64,000 nucleotides of DNA from PMG-095 sp037200885 (GCA_037200885.1 JBBCIN010000001.1:1798001-1862000), one strand, 5' to 3'; shown: positions 1-8,636, counted from the first letter of the stretch. Numbers and translations are program-made. Notes: generated by a model from the letters alone, not told the origin.

Positions 1-117
1 ACGCGCTTCGCGCTCCCCGACGGGGGGAACCCAGCGCAGACCGAGCTGCGATGCTGGATCGCGATCGCCCCCTCTTACCGGCTCCCTGCGGGCACGGGCA
101 CGAGGAGAGAAATCGCG
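1..117. other. Left-edge non-coding stretch with intergenic repeat copy A
   Basis: No start or coding pattern that I can support. It holds one copy of the dispersed GCGATCGC-centred repeat on the minus strand (core at 61-68) and a GGCACGGGCACGAG motif at about 91-104. It lies just downstream of the minus-strand gene ending at 118, so it may be that transcript's 3' region. Confidence 0.5.
41..77 (-). repeat. Dispersed intergenic repeat, copy A
   Basis: Core GCGATCGC at 61-68. The minus strand reads GAGGGGGCGATCGCGATCC and then CATCGCAGCTCGG, matching the other three copies in the first 20 bases. Confidence 0.65.
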
Positions 118-945
118 TCAGCGCAGTGCGATGGCGACGGCGAGCGCGCCGATGGCCAGCGTCAGCAATACCGGAATGATGGTGAAGTAGGCGGCGCGGC
201 GCCGGGCCAGGCGCGCGGCTTCGGGGCTCAGGCCGTGCATGCCGATCAGGAAGGCCTCCGACGCGTGTGCGGGCGCGGTCAAGCCGAGTGGCGCCGCGCG
301 GCGCGCGGCCGCAAAACCGCTGGTGAGCGCGGTGATGAGCAGCCCGAGGGGCAACGTGATCAAATCCCAGCCGCACGCGTACAAGCCGAAGCGCAGCCCG
401 CGCCCGAACCGGCGACCACCGTAGTGGCGCGCGGCCGCATCGAGCGCCACGCCGTGAATCGCGTGGAGGCCGACCATGGCCAGGACGAGCAGGAACACAC
501 CGGCGGCTACGCCCCGCACGATGGTTTTGCGCAGCGTGGGATCGTCCAAGAGCAGCCGGGGCAGAGCCGGTAGCAAGAGCGGCGCGAGCAGCCCCACGCC
601 GAGCGCCAAGCCGCTTACCGCGATCGTCTCGCAGACCAGCGCGAACGACAGCGCGGTCGAAACGTCCCCGTCGGGGAGCGCACCGAAGAAGGTGCGTGCA
701 TGCACGGTAGCCAAGGTCGAGGTCTGCCAAAGCCGGCGCCAAAAGCCTACGCCGGGCCGTTCCCAGGGGATGATCGCCACCACGCCCGATTGGTTCGTGG
801 GCTCCTCGACGACGCAGCCGATGCAGGCCGGATCGCCGCAACCCGCGCATACGACCGTCGCCGGCACGTCGATCAGATCGAAAGCCGAGTCGTCGCGTGG
901 CGCGCGGTCAGAGGACCGCGCATCGGCGCTGGCGCGGGTACCCAT
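118..945 (-). CDS. Zinc-ribbon membrane protein, Yip1-like layout
   Basis: A 275-residue protein. Residues 33-44 carry four cysteines as CAGCGDPACIGC (CxxC-x4-CxxC), a likely small zinc site in a soluble head. Four to five hydrophobic segments follow, the last at the extreme C-terminus. The layout (metal-binding head, W/F-rich linker, bundled helices) resembles Yip1-type membrane proteins of myxobacteria, but I cannot assign a function. The frame stays open upstream into the neighbouring gene. I chose the ATG at 945 because it follows GGTAAGG and lies just beyond the upstream stop at 1020. It is probably co-transcribed with the other zinc-ribbon membrane gene upstream. Confidence 0.7.
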   Translation of the reverse strand: MGTRASADARSSDRAPRDDSAFDLIDVPATVVCAGCGDPACIGCVVEEPTNQSGVVAIIPWERPGVGFWRRLWQTSTLATVHARTFFGALPDGDVSTALSFALVCETIAVSGLALGVGLLAPLLLPALPRLLLDDPTLRKTIVRGVAAGVFLLVLAMVGLHAIHGVALDAAARHYGGRRFGRGLRFGLYACGWDLITLPLGLLITALTSGFAAARRAAPLGLTAPAHASEAFLIGMHGLSPEAARLARRRAAYFTIIPVLLTLAIGALAVAIALR

Positions 946-1019
946 CCTTACCGGGGTAGCACGCGAGGCGGAGCTCGGCGAAGATTTGCGAGACAAAGCC
1001 CAAACCGTGCGCTGTCCGC

Positions 1020-1703
1020 TCAGTGCAGGGTTTCGCCGCTGCTCGTCTGTGCGGGGTCCGCACTGGCGATGTCTGTGACGATTCGCGGTAGATCTTGCAA
1101 GGTTCCACCCAGCCGAAGCGCCGCGGCGACGCCCGCGACGCTCGTCAGCAGGCTCGCATAAATCCCCCAACGCCAAACGATTTCCAGCGGCACGCCATGA
1201 CTCGAGTGGGGCGGGGTCGAGAGCAACATGCCCGCTTCGATCAAGGTCATGGCGGCAAACAGGGCCGTCACGAGGCGCACCCCGCGCAGCCGCTGGATGG
1301 TGCGCCGAGTCCAGATCAGGGGCAGCATGACCAGCCAGCCCGCCGCTCCGCCCCACAGCCAGCCCGCCCTGCCACGCGCGAGATCATAGCCGCTCCGCAC
1401 CGAGAACTCCGGCATGCGCAGCTCCACCCAAGGTGCGAAGAACAGCCCCAGACCGAGCAGCGCGATCAGCAGTAACGCCCCGCGGCTCCGGCCGAAATAG
1501 TTCCAAGGCAAGCGCCGCTGCTCGGGCAGCACGATTTCACCCGCTTCGAGCTCGTCAGCCGCGACGTCCAGCGACTCCGGCAGGTTCTCCATCGGGACCA
1601 GCTTCACCCCGCACTCTGGGCACTGGCGGGCCTCCGCGCTCGCGAACAGCGACCTGCAGAAGGGACAAGCGAGGAGCCGCGCCACTAGCAAAGCATAGCT
1701 CAA
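1020..1703 (-). CDS. Zinc-ribbon four-helix membrane protein
   Basis: 227 residues from a TTG start; TTG at 1691 and GTG at 1685 are alternatives, and no in-frame ATG precedes the zinc ribbon. Residues 13-31 form a short zinc ribbon (CPFC and CPEC). About 40 polar residues follow, then four predicted membrane helices. The C-terminal tail is polar. It is divergent from rnc (139 bp apart) and 75 bp upstream of a second zinc-ribbon membrane gene, so the two probably form a pair. The function is unknown. The protein is not close enough to any transporter family for a name. Confidence 0.7.
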   Translation of the reverse strand: MSYALLVARLLACPFCRSLFASAEARQCPECGVKLVPMENLPESLDVAADELEAGEIVLPEQRRLPWNYFGRSRGALLLIALLGLGLFFAPWVELRMPEFSVRSGYDLARGRAGWLWGGAAGWLVMLPLIWTRRTIQRLRGVRLVTALFAAMTLIEAGMLLSTPPHSSHGVPLEIVWRWGIYASLLTSVAGVAAALRLGGTLQDLPRIVTDIASADPAQTSSGETLH

Positions 1704-1842
1704 GCGGCCCGATTCCGAATTTCTGCGCGGGCCCCGTGCAGAACCTGACGCGATGTGTCAAATGGCGCCCGTGTTGCCCGTTGCCGCATCCGCTAGCCTA
1801 AGCTTCTGACCGGTTGCTCGCCTCCTCTCGAGCGCACGAATT

Positions 1843-2541
1843 GTGATGATCGAACGCCTTGCCGAGCTCTTGGGGCTGCCCCTGGATGCGCCTCACCTAG
1901 AAGAAGCGCTGACTCACCCGAGCTTTGCCAACGAGCAGCGCACTTCTCGGCACAATCAGCGGCTCGAATTCTTGGGCGACTCGGTGCTGGGCTTTTGCGT
2001 GAGTGAGTTGCTGTGCGCGCGCTTCGCAAACGCCGATGAAGGCGCGCTCACGCGCATGCGCTCACAGTTGGTCAACGCCGAGGCCCTCGCGGCTTGGGCG
2101 CGCAAGGAGGATCTGGCAGAGGTGCTGCACCTGGGCCGCGGCGCCAGCGCAGCGGGTTTGCGGGACAGCACCAATGTCTTGGCCGACGCCGTTGAAGCGT
2201 TGATTGCCGCGGTTTATCTGGACGTCGACCTGCAGGCGGCTCGGGTGGCTTGCGAGCGCATCGTGGCCGATGAGCTGCAAGCGTTGGAGAGCGACGGCAC
2301 GCGCGACCCGAAGAGTGAGCTGCAGGAGCGTCTGCAAGCCATCGGCGGTGAGGCGCCGACCTACGAGCTGATCGAGACGGGTGGCCCCGCGCACAAGCGC
2401 TGGTTCAAAGTCGGTGTGCGCCAGGGCGAACGGCGTCTAGCCGAGGGCTCGGGTCGCTCGAAGCGCGCGGCCGAGCGCGCGGCGGCCACCGTCGCGTTGC
2501 AATTGCCTGATTTAACGACCGAAATCGTGGAGCCGCCATGA
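1843..2541 (+). CDS. rnc: Ribonuclease III
   Basis: An endoribonuclease that cuts double-stranded RNA during rRNA and mRNA processing. The 232 residues match the family length. The signature LEFLGDSVLG is at residues 41-50 and the metal-binding DAVE at 115-118, so the catalytic acidic set (E42, D46, D115, E118) looks complete. A double-stranded RNA-binding domain occupies about 157-225, ending in an AAERAAA-type helix. The start is GTG at 1843 or the adjacent ATG at 1846. The stop overlaps the start of the next gene (ATGA), so the two are probably translationally coupled. The usual neighbour era is absent. Confidence 0.96.
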   Translation: MMIERLAELLGLPLDAPHLEEALTHPSFANEQRTSRHNQRLEFLGDSVLGFCVSELLCARFANADEGALTRMRSQLVNAEALAAWARKEDLAEVLHLGRGASAAGLRDSTNVLADAVEALIAAVYLDVDLQAARVACERIVADELQALESDGTRDPKSELQERLQAIGGEAPTYELIETGGPAHKRWFKVGVRQGERRLAEGSGRSKRAAERAAATVALQLPDLTTEIVEPP

Positions 2542-2942
2542 GGCGACGGCGGTTGCTCGGGCTGCTCGGCGCGCTGCTGATCACGGGCTCGGCCTGGGCC
2601 GGCACGTACCTCAACAGCGCGGCCTTGCTCTTGGTCCAGAGCAGCAAAGAGGGCGACTACTTGCGCGCTCACATCGGCGACAAGGAGCTGGCCGATCTGA
2701 TCCACAAGCTGGCGAGCGGTCGGCTCGACGCGGCCAAGGGCATGCTGGTGCCGAAAGAGGTCGTGCAAGCGCACCCGCACTTGCTCTTGGTGCTGGAGAA
2801 CTACGAACGCGCGGCCGATGCCGCAACGCGTGGCGAGGCCGAAAAGTTCCTGGTTTACCAGCAGCGCGCGCGCGACGAAGATCGCACATTTCGCGGCGTG
2901 TTGAAGCAGTTCGGTTACGCGTTGCCCGAGACCAAACCGTAG
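2538..2942 (+). CDS. Small secreted protein of unknown function
   Basis: 134 residues with an Arg-rich start (MRRRR), a hydrophobic core and an AWA-type cleavage site near residue 21, so it is probably exported. The mature part is mostly helical and charged, with no cysteine and no motif that I recognise. It overlaps rnc by 4 nt and converges on the parvulin gene 4 bp away. Translational coupling to rnc suggests co-expression but not necessarily shared function. Confidence 0.75.
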   Translation: MRRRRLLGLLGALLITGSAWAGTYLNSAALLLVQSSKEGDYLRAHIGDKELADLIHKLASGRLDAAKGMLVPKEVVQAHPHLLLVLENYERAADAATRGEAEKFLVYQQRARDEDRTFRGVLKQFGYALPETKP

Positions 2943-2946
2943 TCGG

Positions 2947-3945
2947 TCAACGTTCGTTGCGGGCGCTCGGGTTGGTGACGGGCACGCTCGAGCCCGCTAT
3001 CGCTGCATGCGCTTCGCGCGCGGACGCCACGGGACGCGCAGGCAGGCCCTCGGGGGTGAAGGCGAACGTCTCCAACAGGGCCTCGTTGCTGGCGGTCAGG
3101 TACTTGCTGCGCAAGCTGCCGAGCAGCTCGGCGCGCGCGCTCTCCAAGCGCTGACGCTCCAGCACCTGACGGATCGAGCCTGTCTCTTGGGCGAGCGTGC
3201 GACTCGTGGCTTTCATGCTCCCGCGCCGCCAAATCACCGCGAAATGCCCGCCCTCCTTGATCGGCTCGGCCGCGAGCTCACCGTCGCTCAGCTTGTCCGC
3301 GGCAGCGAACAGCGCGGGATCGACACGCAAGGTCGGGGTGTCCGTGTTGCCATCGGGATGGATGAAGCCGAGATCGCCGTTGCGCAGGTGCGTGGCCTTA
3401 TCGAGCGAGCCGTCGCGCGCGAATTGGCTCCAGCGTTGAATGCCGTCGACGCCCTTGGACTCGGCCAGGATCTTCTTGGCGAGCGCCTCGTCGTCGACCA
3501 GGATGCGCCACACATGCACCCGCCGAGGTGTCTCGAAGCGACTGCGGTTCGCCTCGAAATAGGCCTGAACATCGCTCGCGGTGACTGGGCTGTGCGCGGC
3601 AGTTTCAGCGCGTAACACGCCGTCCATGGCTTGGCGTAGGAGCTCGCGTTCCCGCGTTTGCACGCCTGGGCGCTGCTCGAGCTTCAGGCGCTCCGCTTCC
3701 TGAGCGTACAATAGCTCGGGCACGAGCCACATCTCGAGCACTTGGCGCTTGAGCTTGTCCGGCGTATCGCCCAGAGCCGCACGCTGAAAGTCTGGGATTT
3801 TCGCTAGCCGTCGCGTCAGCGCGGCACCGCTGATCGACGCCGCGCCCACCTGGGCCACGGGCTTCGCGTCCGCGCCGGATACGGCGGAAGCGCTCAGCAG
3901 CAGCAAAAGCGCGGGCAACCGCGCCGTCGAATCGCGCCAGAACAT
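2947..3945 (-). CDS. Periplasmic peptidyl-prolyl isomerase, parvulin/SurA-like
   Basis: 332 residues. The N-terminal segment (MFWRD, a Leu run, SAVSGADA) is a signal peptide, followed by a helical SurA-like chaperone region and a parvulin domain at about residues 140-250 with a GDLGF-type motif. Such proteins assist folding of outer-membrane and exported proteins. The ATG at 3945 is preferred over the upstream in-frame ATG at 3987 because TTGGAGCG lies just before it and the signal peptide then starts correctly. It lies 44 bp downstream of the DNA methyltransferase gene on the same strand. Confidence 0.85.
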   Translation of the reverse strand: MFWRDSTARLPALLLLLSASAVSGADAKPVAQVGAASISGAALTRRLAKIPDFQRAALGDTPDKLKRQVLEMWLVPELLYAQEAERLKLEQRPGVQTRERELLRQAMDGVLRAETAAHSPVTASDVQAYFEANRSRFETPRRVHVWRILVDDEALAKKILAESKGVDGIQRWSQFARDGSLDKATHLRNGDLGFIHPDGNTDTPTLRVDPALFAAADKLSDGELAAEPIKEGGHFAVIWRRGSMKATSRTLAQETGSIRQVLERQRLESARAELLGSLRSKYLTASNEALLETFAFTPEGLPARPVASAREAHAAIAGSSVPVTNPSARNER

Positions 3946-3989
3946 CGCTCCAAGCCTAGTCGCATTTCGCGCCGCGCCCGCGGCCAAAC

Positions 3990-5030
3990 TCAGGCGACGC
4001 GCAGCTTTCGGCTGGGGCGCGCCCTCGCCGGCGCCGGGCGCGTCACGCGCGGGCGACTCACGTTCGCTTCGCCCGCCGTGATACCCATGGTCTCCAAGCG
4101 TTGTCGCGCGATGTGCAGGGCGCGCGGATTGGCATCGATGCCCGTGCCGACTCGGCCCAAGCGCGCCGCCACTGACAGCGTAGTGCCGCTGCCCAGGTAG
4201 GGGTCCAAAATGGCGTCACCCGGCTCACTGCATGCCTCGATCAGGCGTTGCAGCAGCGCTTCTGGCTTTTGCGTCGGGTAGCCCGTCCGTTCCTTGGCGA
4301 CCGGCGCAACGATGCTGATTTCCCAGACGTCCCCCAGGGGCGCGCCCGCGGTCTTCTCTGGTGTGCTGCTCGAACAGCGGCGCCGACCCGCGGCGTCGAC
4401 CACCGCGCGCTGTTTCTTGTCGCCCCAAGTGGCCAGTGTGGAGGCCGCCAGCGGCTCGTACAACTGCCGAAAACGCGGCTGAACGTCGGGGTTTTTGACA
4501 TAGCGCAGCAGCACGTCATGCACCCGCTGAAAATTCTTGGTCTTCGCCGGCCAGCGCCGATAGCGCCAGACGATCTCGCTCGCGAATGCGCGCGGCCCGA
4601 AGATTTCGTCGCACAGCACCTTGGCGTAGTGGCTGGTCTTGGGATCGACGTGCAACACCAGGCAGCCGTCCTCCCGCAGGAGCTCGCGAGCCGCGACCAG
4701 TCGGTCAGCCAGCGCAGTGAGGTATGCCTCCAAGCTATCCCAACGGTCGTCGAAGGCCGGCGTGAGCGTGCGCACGATCTCGCCCTCGGCGTTGCGCTGC
4801 CGTCCGACTTCCGCGTGTTCGCGTCCGGTTAGAAACGGCGGGTCCAGGTAGGCCAGCGCAAAGCGCTGCGGCCGCTGAGCGAGCGCATGCAGCGCCCGCA
4901 GATTGTCGCCAGAAACCAGCTCGAAGCCCTGCTGGGTCGGCTTTTCGACGCACAGTTCCGGTCCCTCCGCGGCAGCTGGTTCACGTTTGCCGGCCCACGA
5001 AAGTCGCACTGTGCAGGAATCACCTCGCAT
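3990..5030 (-). CDS. DNA methyltransferase, N6-adenine/N4-cytosine class
   Basis: 346 residues. The catalytic motif DPPF is at residues 63-66 and the SAM-binding motif DPYLGSGTT at 276-284, preceded by TQKPEALL. This order (catalytic motif before SAM motif) is that of beta-class amino-methyltransferases. The target sequence cannot be read from the gene. No restriction endonuclease lies nearby, so it is an orphan methylase that may act in regulation or replication timing. The C-terminal 25 residues are Arg/Pro-rich. No strong Shine-Dalgarno precedes the ATG at 5030, so a later start is possible. Confidence 0.9.
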   Translation of the reverse strand: MRGDSCTVRLSWAGKREPAAAEGPELCVEKPTQQGFELVSGDNLRALHALAQRPQRFALAYLDPPFLTGREHAEVGRQRNAEGEIVRTLTPAFDDRWDSLEAYLTALADRLVAARELLREDGCLVLHVDPKTSHYAKVLCDEIFGPRAFASEIVWRYRRWPAKTKNFQRVHDVLLRYVKNPDVQPRFRQLYEPLAASTLATWGDKKQRAVVDAAGRRRCSSSTPEKTAGAPLGDVWEISIVAPVAKERTGYPTQKPEALLQRLIEACSEPGDAILDPYLGSGTTLSVAARLGRVGTGIDANPRALHIARQRLETMGITAGEANVSRPRVTRPAPARARPSRKLRVA

Positions 5031-5122
5031 CGTTTTGAAATCGTAACTGGGGCAAGCGTCACTGGGCCAAACTTCACGCAGACTTGCTCTCCCGCAGCGC
5101 GCCGGGTACGTGAAGCCTGGCT

Positions 5123-5623
5123 ATGAGCGAGCGCGCGCGAAGCAAACCCGGACACTGGCTGCCGCTCGCGCCGCTCGCGTGCGCCGCACTGGTCGCACTT
5201 GGCTTGGCGCAGACGGGCTGCGAGGCCGAAGCCAAAGACTCGACGCCCGAGCGCGTGGTTCAGGAATTCATGGACCGCATGCAACGCGTGCACGGCGACC
5301 CGCGCGCGGCGCGCCTGGCCTACGAGTTGCTTTGGGTGGATGCGCGGCGGAACTTAGCGGAACGCGCGAAACGCGCGAGCGCGGTTGCGGGTCGCGAAAT
5401 CGCGCCCGAAGAAATGATCGCGCCCTCTCACTTTTCGCTCGCCTACCGGCCGAAAAAGCTGACCGCGCGCACGGACGGCGATTGGTCCGAGGTCACTGTC
5501 AGCGGCGAAGCGAGCTCGACCCAGCCTCACGTCGTGAAATGCGTCCGCGAAGACGGCCATTGGCGCGTCGTCCTCGAGCTCCCCCTCCTCCCGCCGATTC
5601 AACGCCGCCCCGAAGGCACCTAA
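5123..5623 (+). CDS. Putative lipoprotein
   Basis: 166 residues with a long signal region ending LAQTGC, a plausible lipobox with Cys33. The mature domain begins with VVQEFMDRMQ and ends in a beta-rich VTVSGEAS ... WRVVLELPLLPP segment. This resembles small NTF2-like/DUF4878-type lipoproteins, where a helix pair is followed by a curved sheet. The comparison rests on pattern only. It is divergent from the methyltransferase gene, which starts 92 bp away. Repeat copy D follows about 50 bp after the stop. Confidence 0.7.
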   Translation: MSERARSKPGHWLPLAPLACAALVALGLAQTGCEAEAKDSTPERVVQEFMDRMQRVHGDPRAARLAYELLWVDARRNLAERAKRASAVAGREIAPEEMIAPSHFSLAYRPKKLTARTDGDWSEVTVSGEASSTQPHVVKCVREDGHWRVVLELPLLPPIQRRPEGT

Positions 5624-5779
5624 CCGTGCCCGTCCCGCAGCTGAGTCACTTTGGACTCACGTCGATGATTTTGCGGGCGATCGCGGTCCCGCCACGCACC
5701 CCACAGTAATAACGACTTGCGCTGTCGTTGCAGTGATCGCCCAAATAAAAAAAGCGCGACACACGTGAACAAAACGCAA
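5624..5779. other. Intergenic stretch between convergent genes
   Basis: It holds dispersed repeat copy D and, on the minus strand, a seven-T run (5747-5754 region) beyond the carD terminator. No coding sequence was seen. Confidence 0.6.
5671..5705 (+). repeat. Dispersed intergenic repeat, copy D
   Basis: Core at 5677-5684. It reads GCGGGCGATCGCGGTCCCGC followed by CACGCACCCCACAG, the most divergent copy. Confidence 0.55.
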
Positions 5780-5808
5780 AACGCGCGCCCCTTTCGAGGA
5801 CGCGCGTT
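5780..5808 (-). terminator. Rho-independent terminator of carD
   Basis: AACGCGCG at 5780-5787 pairs perfectly with CGCGCGTT at 5801-5808 around a 13-nt loop. Read on the minus strand, the hairpin follows the carD stop by 28 nt and is followed by TTGCGTTTTGTT, a usable T-rich tail. Confidence 0.8.
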
Positions 5809-5835
5809 CTGCTGCAGCTACAACGGGACCGCGAA

Positions 5836-6342
5836 TCAGTTCGCGAAGAAGATCGATTCGATCTCGTTGCGGACGTTCTCTTCGGTCTGCGCGCGGGCGA
5901 TCGCGATTTCTTTCACGATCAACGTGCGGGCGGTATCGAGCATGCGGCGCTCACCGAACGAGAGTTGCTTGTTCGCCTTCAGGCGGTACAAGTCGCGCAA
6001 AACCTCGGCCACGTCGTAGATCGAGCCGGTCTTGATCTTGTCCATGAAGCCGCGGTAGCGACGATTCCACGTCTGGGTGTCGAAGCCGATCGTGCGCTCC
6101 TTCAAGATGTCGAAGATTTCGCGAATTTCTTGCTCGCTGATGACCTGACGCAGGCCAACGGCATTCGCGTTCGACACAGGAACCATGATCTTGCGATCGG
6201 TGTCCAAGATACGAAGGACATAGAAGCGTTGCCGCGTGCCAGCGATGTCTTTCTCATCGATGCTGATCACCTCTGCGACACCCTGGGCGGGGTACACTGC
6301 TTTGTCGCCGACCTTGAACTCAACTTCCGGGCTGGACTGCAT
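5836..6342 (-). CDS. cdnL: CarD/CdnL-family transcription regulator
   Basis: 168 residues. The N-terminal RNA-polymerase-interacting domain begins VEFKVGDKAVYPAQGV and is followed by an all-helical C-terminal domain. This matches CdnL of Myxococcus (about 164 residues), which binds the polymerase beta subunit and stabilises open complexes at rRNA and other sigma-A promoters. It lacks the acidic and AT-hook tail of the namesake M. xanthus CarD, so it is CdnL-like. An upstream in-frame ATG exists, but the ATG at 6342 has AGGAGA 5 nt before it. It has its own promoter, a long leader and a terminator. Confidence 0.93.
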   Translation of the reverse strand: MQSSPEVEFKVGDKAVYPAQGVAEVISIDEKDIAGTRQRFYVLRILDTDRKIMVPVSNANAVGLRQVISEQEIREIFDILKERTIGFDTQTWNRRYRGFMDKIKTGSIYDVAEVLRDLYRLKANKQLSFGERRMLDTARTLIVKEIAIARAQTEENVRNEIESIFFAN

Positions 6343-6595
6343 GAACGTCTCCTTTGACGCTAAACTACCGGGTGGCGCGCTCGCATTTGGACTCGCCATC
6401 CCGCAACCGAATGATCAGAAAGCTCGTGTATTAAGCAGCTACGCACCGCTCCGTGTCGCGCGGGATTGGTTTGGACGCGGACTGAACGGGTTGGGCATAA
6501 ACTTCATTCCAGCGAGGTATACGCGGGGCTCGGTAACGCGAGGGTTTCCGGCACCGGACTACCATAATTCCCAACCAAGAGTTAGGAATCGCCAG
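6343..6595 (-). other. Long 5' leader of cdnL
   Basis: About 250 nt lie between the predicted transcription start and the cdnL start codon. No open reading frame with a good ribosome site and no known riboswitch pattern was recognised. The rest of the gap, to 6766, holds only the promoter. Confidence 0.5.
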
Positions 6596-6602
6596 GCGCG
6601 GC

Positions 6603-6631
6603 ACTCTAGTTTGCAGAACCCGATCTGTCAA
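6603..6631 (-). promoter_or_regulatory. Sigma-70-type promoter of cdnL
   Basis: On the minus strand a perfect -35 TTGACA (6626-6631) is followed after exactly 17 nt by TAGAGT (6603-6608), four of six matches to the -10. The predicted start of transcription is near 6596. Confidence 0.7.
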
Positions 6632-6766
6632 GAAATCGTGTACGAAAACTTGAAGTCGCGCGCGACTCGGGTCGCAACTAGCGAATTGGCCGCGATTCAA
6701 CAGGTGACGCTCGTGCCTGTTGCGCAATTGGTTACGTTCGTCAGGATTCTAGTGACAGCGGGAGAA

Positions 6767-7720
6767 TCAGCTGTCGCGGCCTCTAAGCGGGCCGTCCGTG
6801 GAGACGAGCTCCTCAGCAAGACCCCAGCGCACACCGCGATCCGAGACGACGAGTTCCATTGCACCCGACCACTCTAGCACCGCGCGAGCGATTGCGCTTC
6901 CCACGACCAGCACATCGGCGCGGGCGGGCTCCATACCGGGCAACGCGCGGCGCTGAGCGAGGTCGAGCGACGCCAGGCGTGCTGCGATTCGATTGACCGC
7001 CTCATGCGTCAACGTGTGCCCGTGCACGCGCGCCGAATCGTACCGCACCAACTCGAGCTCGAGCGCCGCAAGTTGCGTCACGGTGCCCGCAACGCCAACC
7101 AACGTGGCGTGGGCTTCGGGCTTCGGCGCCAGCGCCAGCGCCAGCGCGATGTCCCGTTCGACGCTCCGCATTTCTTCCGCCGTCGGCGGATCACTCCGCA
7201 CGTGGCGCTCGAACAAGCGCACGCTGCCGATATTCAGACTCACTGCAGCCGCAATCTCGCGGATGCCCGCGTGCAAACCGCCTACGACGATTTCGGTGCT
7301 GCCCCCGCCAATGTCGAAAACCGTCACTTTGCCGGTCTCTGGCGGGATGGGTAAGCCGGAGAGCGCCCCCGCGAAGGTCAAGCGCGCTTCTTCGTTGCCG
7401 TCGATCACGCGCGGCGCGACGCCTAAGATTTTCGTCGCCCGCGCCACGAACTCTTCGCCGCCCGCGGCGTCGCGCATGGCGCTGGTGCCCACGGCGCTCA
7501 AGCGGCTAATGCCCAGCTCATGTAGCCGGGCAGCGTAGTCGGACAAGCAGGCCAGCGTTCGTTCACACGCGGCGTCTAGCAGACGCCGATTGCGGTCGAC
7601 ACCCTCGCCTAGGCGCGTCACCGTGGCGCGCTCGAGAACTGCGCGCAGCGCGCCGCCACCGGACTCGGCGACGAGCAGCAGAACCGAGTTGGTTCCGATG
7701 TCGATCGTGGCGACGCGCAT
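6767..7720 (-). CDS. ppx: Ppx/GppA exopolyphosphatase-family phosphatase
   Basis: 317 residues, the short two-domain actin-fold form. The N-terminal phosphate loop IDIGTNSVLLLV and the second loop FDIGGGSTEIVVGG are both intact, as is the GTSAMRDA segment. Members hydrolyse polyphosphate and/or the 5' phosphate of pppGpp, and the short form does not tell which. It lies upstream of cdnL on the same strand, but cdnL has its own promoter. It follows the OmpA-like gene by 40 bp, so those two may be co-transcribed. Confidence 0.88.
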   Translation of the reverse strand: MRVATIDIGTNSVLLLVAESGGGALRAVLERATVTRLGEGVDRNRRLLDAACERTLACLSDYAARLHELGISRLSAVGTSAMRDAAGGEEFVARATKILGVAPRVIDGNEEARLTFAGALSGLPIPPETGKVTVFDIGGGSTEIVVGGLHAGIREIAAAVSLNIGSVRLFERHVRSDPPTAEEMRSVERDIALALALAPKPEAHATLVGVAGTVTQLAALELELVRYDSARVHGHTLTHEAVNRIAARLASLDLAQRRALPGMEPARADVLVVGSAIARAVLEWSGAMELVVSDRGVRWGLAEELVSTDGPLRGRDS

Positions 7721-7760
7721 GCTCTCTCTCGGAAATGAGCCGAAGATCGGCCCAAATCTT

Positions 7761-8591
7761 CTACTTGCTGGTGGCGAGGCTCTTGAGGTTGAGCATCTCT
7801 TCCACGTCGGGTTGAACGACTAGTTCGACGCGGCGATTTTTCTTACGCCCCTCCTCCGTGTCGTTGGGTGCGACGGGGGCGGTGTCGGCGTAGCCGGCCG
7901 CGCTCCAGTTGGCTGGGTTCAAACCGCCGCCCATGCCGGTCTTGTCCGGAGGAGACGTCAACAGCACGAGCACGCTGCGTGCGCGCATCGTCGACAGACC
8001 CCAGTTGTCCTTGAACACACCGCCCGCCAATGGCTTCGAGTCGGTATGCCCGGCAACCTGGAAGTGACGCTTGGACAAGTCCGCGTCCTTTCCGATCACA
8101 TCCGCGACCTGCATCAGGATCTTGCTGCCGTCGGTCTTCAGCTTGTCCTGCCCAGAGTCGAACAAAACGTCGCCAGGAAGCTGGATCAACATGCGATTGT
8201 CGCGCACCTCCACCTTCAGCCCGAGCTGCGTCAGCTTCTGCAATTTGGTTTGTAGAAGCTCGAAACGCTTTCGGATTTGGTCGAGCTGTTCGGTACGGCG
8301 CGCGTACTCTTCGAGTGCCTTCTGCTTTTCCGCCACGCTCTGCGTCAGGCTGTTCACGTTCACGCCGGTGTCGGCGAGCTGCTTCTTCAAGCTGTCGATC
8401 TCTTGAACGGCTTCTTGGTAGTCCGACTGACTTTTCTTGTGGGCGTCGGTCTGCGCCTTGAGCTGTTGGGTGAGGCTCTCGTTCTCGCGGAGCTTCTGGT
8501 CCCATTCCTCCTGCGAGTAGCCGCATGCGGTCAGGCCGAGTGAGAAAAATAAAAACAAACTGGTGGATCGTTGGAGGGCTGAAAACTTCAT
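7761..8591 (-). CDS. OmpA-family lipoprotein with coiled coil
   Basis: 276 residues. The signal peptide ends FSLGLTAC, a lipobox. A coiled coil spans about residues 30-130, followed by an OmpA-like peptidoglycan-binding domain starting with GDVLFDSGQDKL and containing VAGHTDSKP and the NRRVELVV end motif. The order (anchor, long coil, peptidoglycan domain) suits a spacer that ties the membrane to the wall. GGAG lies 7 nt before the ATG. It is divergent from the small histone-like gene. Confidence 0.85.
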   Translation of the reverse strand: MKFSALQRSTSLFLFFSLGLTACGYSQEEWDQKLRENESLTQQLKAQTDAHKKSQSDYQEAVQEIDSLKKQLADTGVNVNSLTQSVAEKQKALEEYARRTEQLDQIRKRFELLQTKLQKLTQLGLKVEVRDNRMLIQLPGDVLFDSGQDKLKTDGSKILMQVADVIGKDADLSKRHFQVAGHTDSKPLAGGVFKDNWGLSTMRARSVLVLLTSPPDKTGMGGGLNPANWSAAGYADTAPVAPNDTEEGRKKNRRVELVVQPDVEEMLNLKSLATSK

Positions 8592-8636
8592 GGGATCTCC
8601 GTTGGCTGCGGAGCGATTGGCGCGGCCGCGACCTGG

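Noticed and set aside
61..68. Simple HIP1-type octamer (GCGATCGC) repeats
   Set aside because: The octamer alone also occurs within genes (cdnL, the acyl-CoA dehydrogenase, near 49823), so only the extended intergenic copies with matching flanks were reported.
118..1356. A 412-residue fusion reading through from the upstream zinc-ribbon gene
   Set aside because: The first 137 residues are Arg/Asp-rich and shadow the other gene in a shifted frame. The ATG at 945 has its own ribosome site.
6431..6727. Coding region in the cdnL-ppx gap
   Set aside because: The frame has no ribosome site and crosses the predicted cdnL promoter.
6343..6766. tRNA or riboswitch in the cdnL leader
   Set aside because: I searched by eye for T-loop and cloverleaf patterns and for known switch cores and found none.
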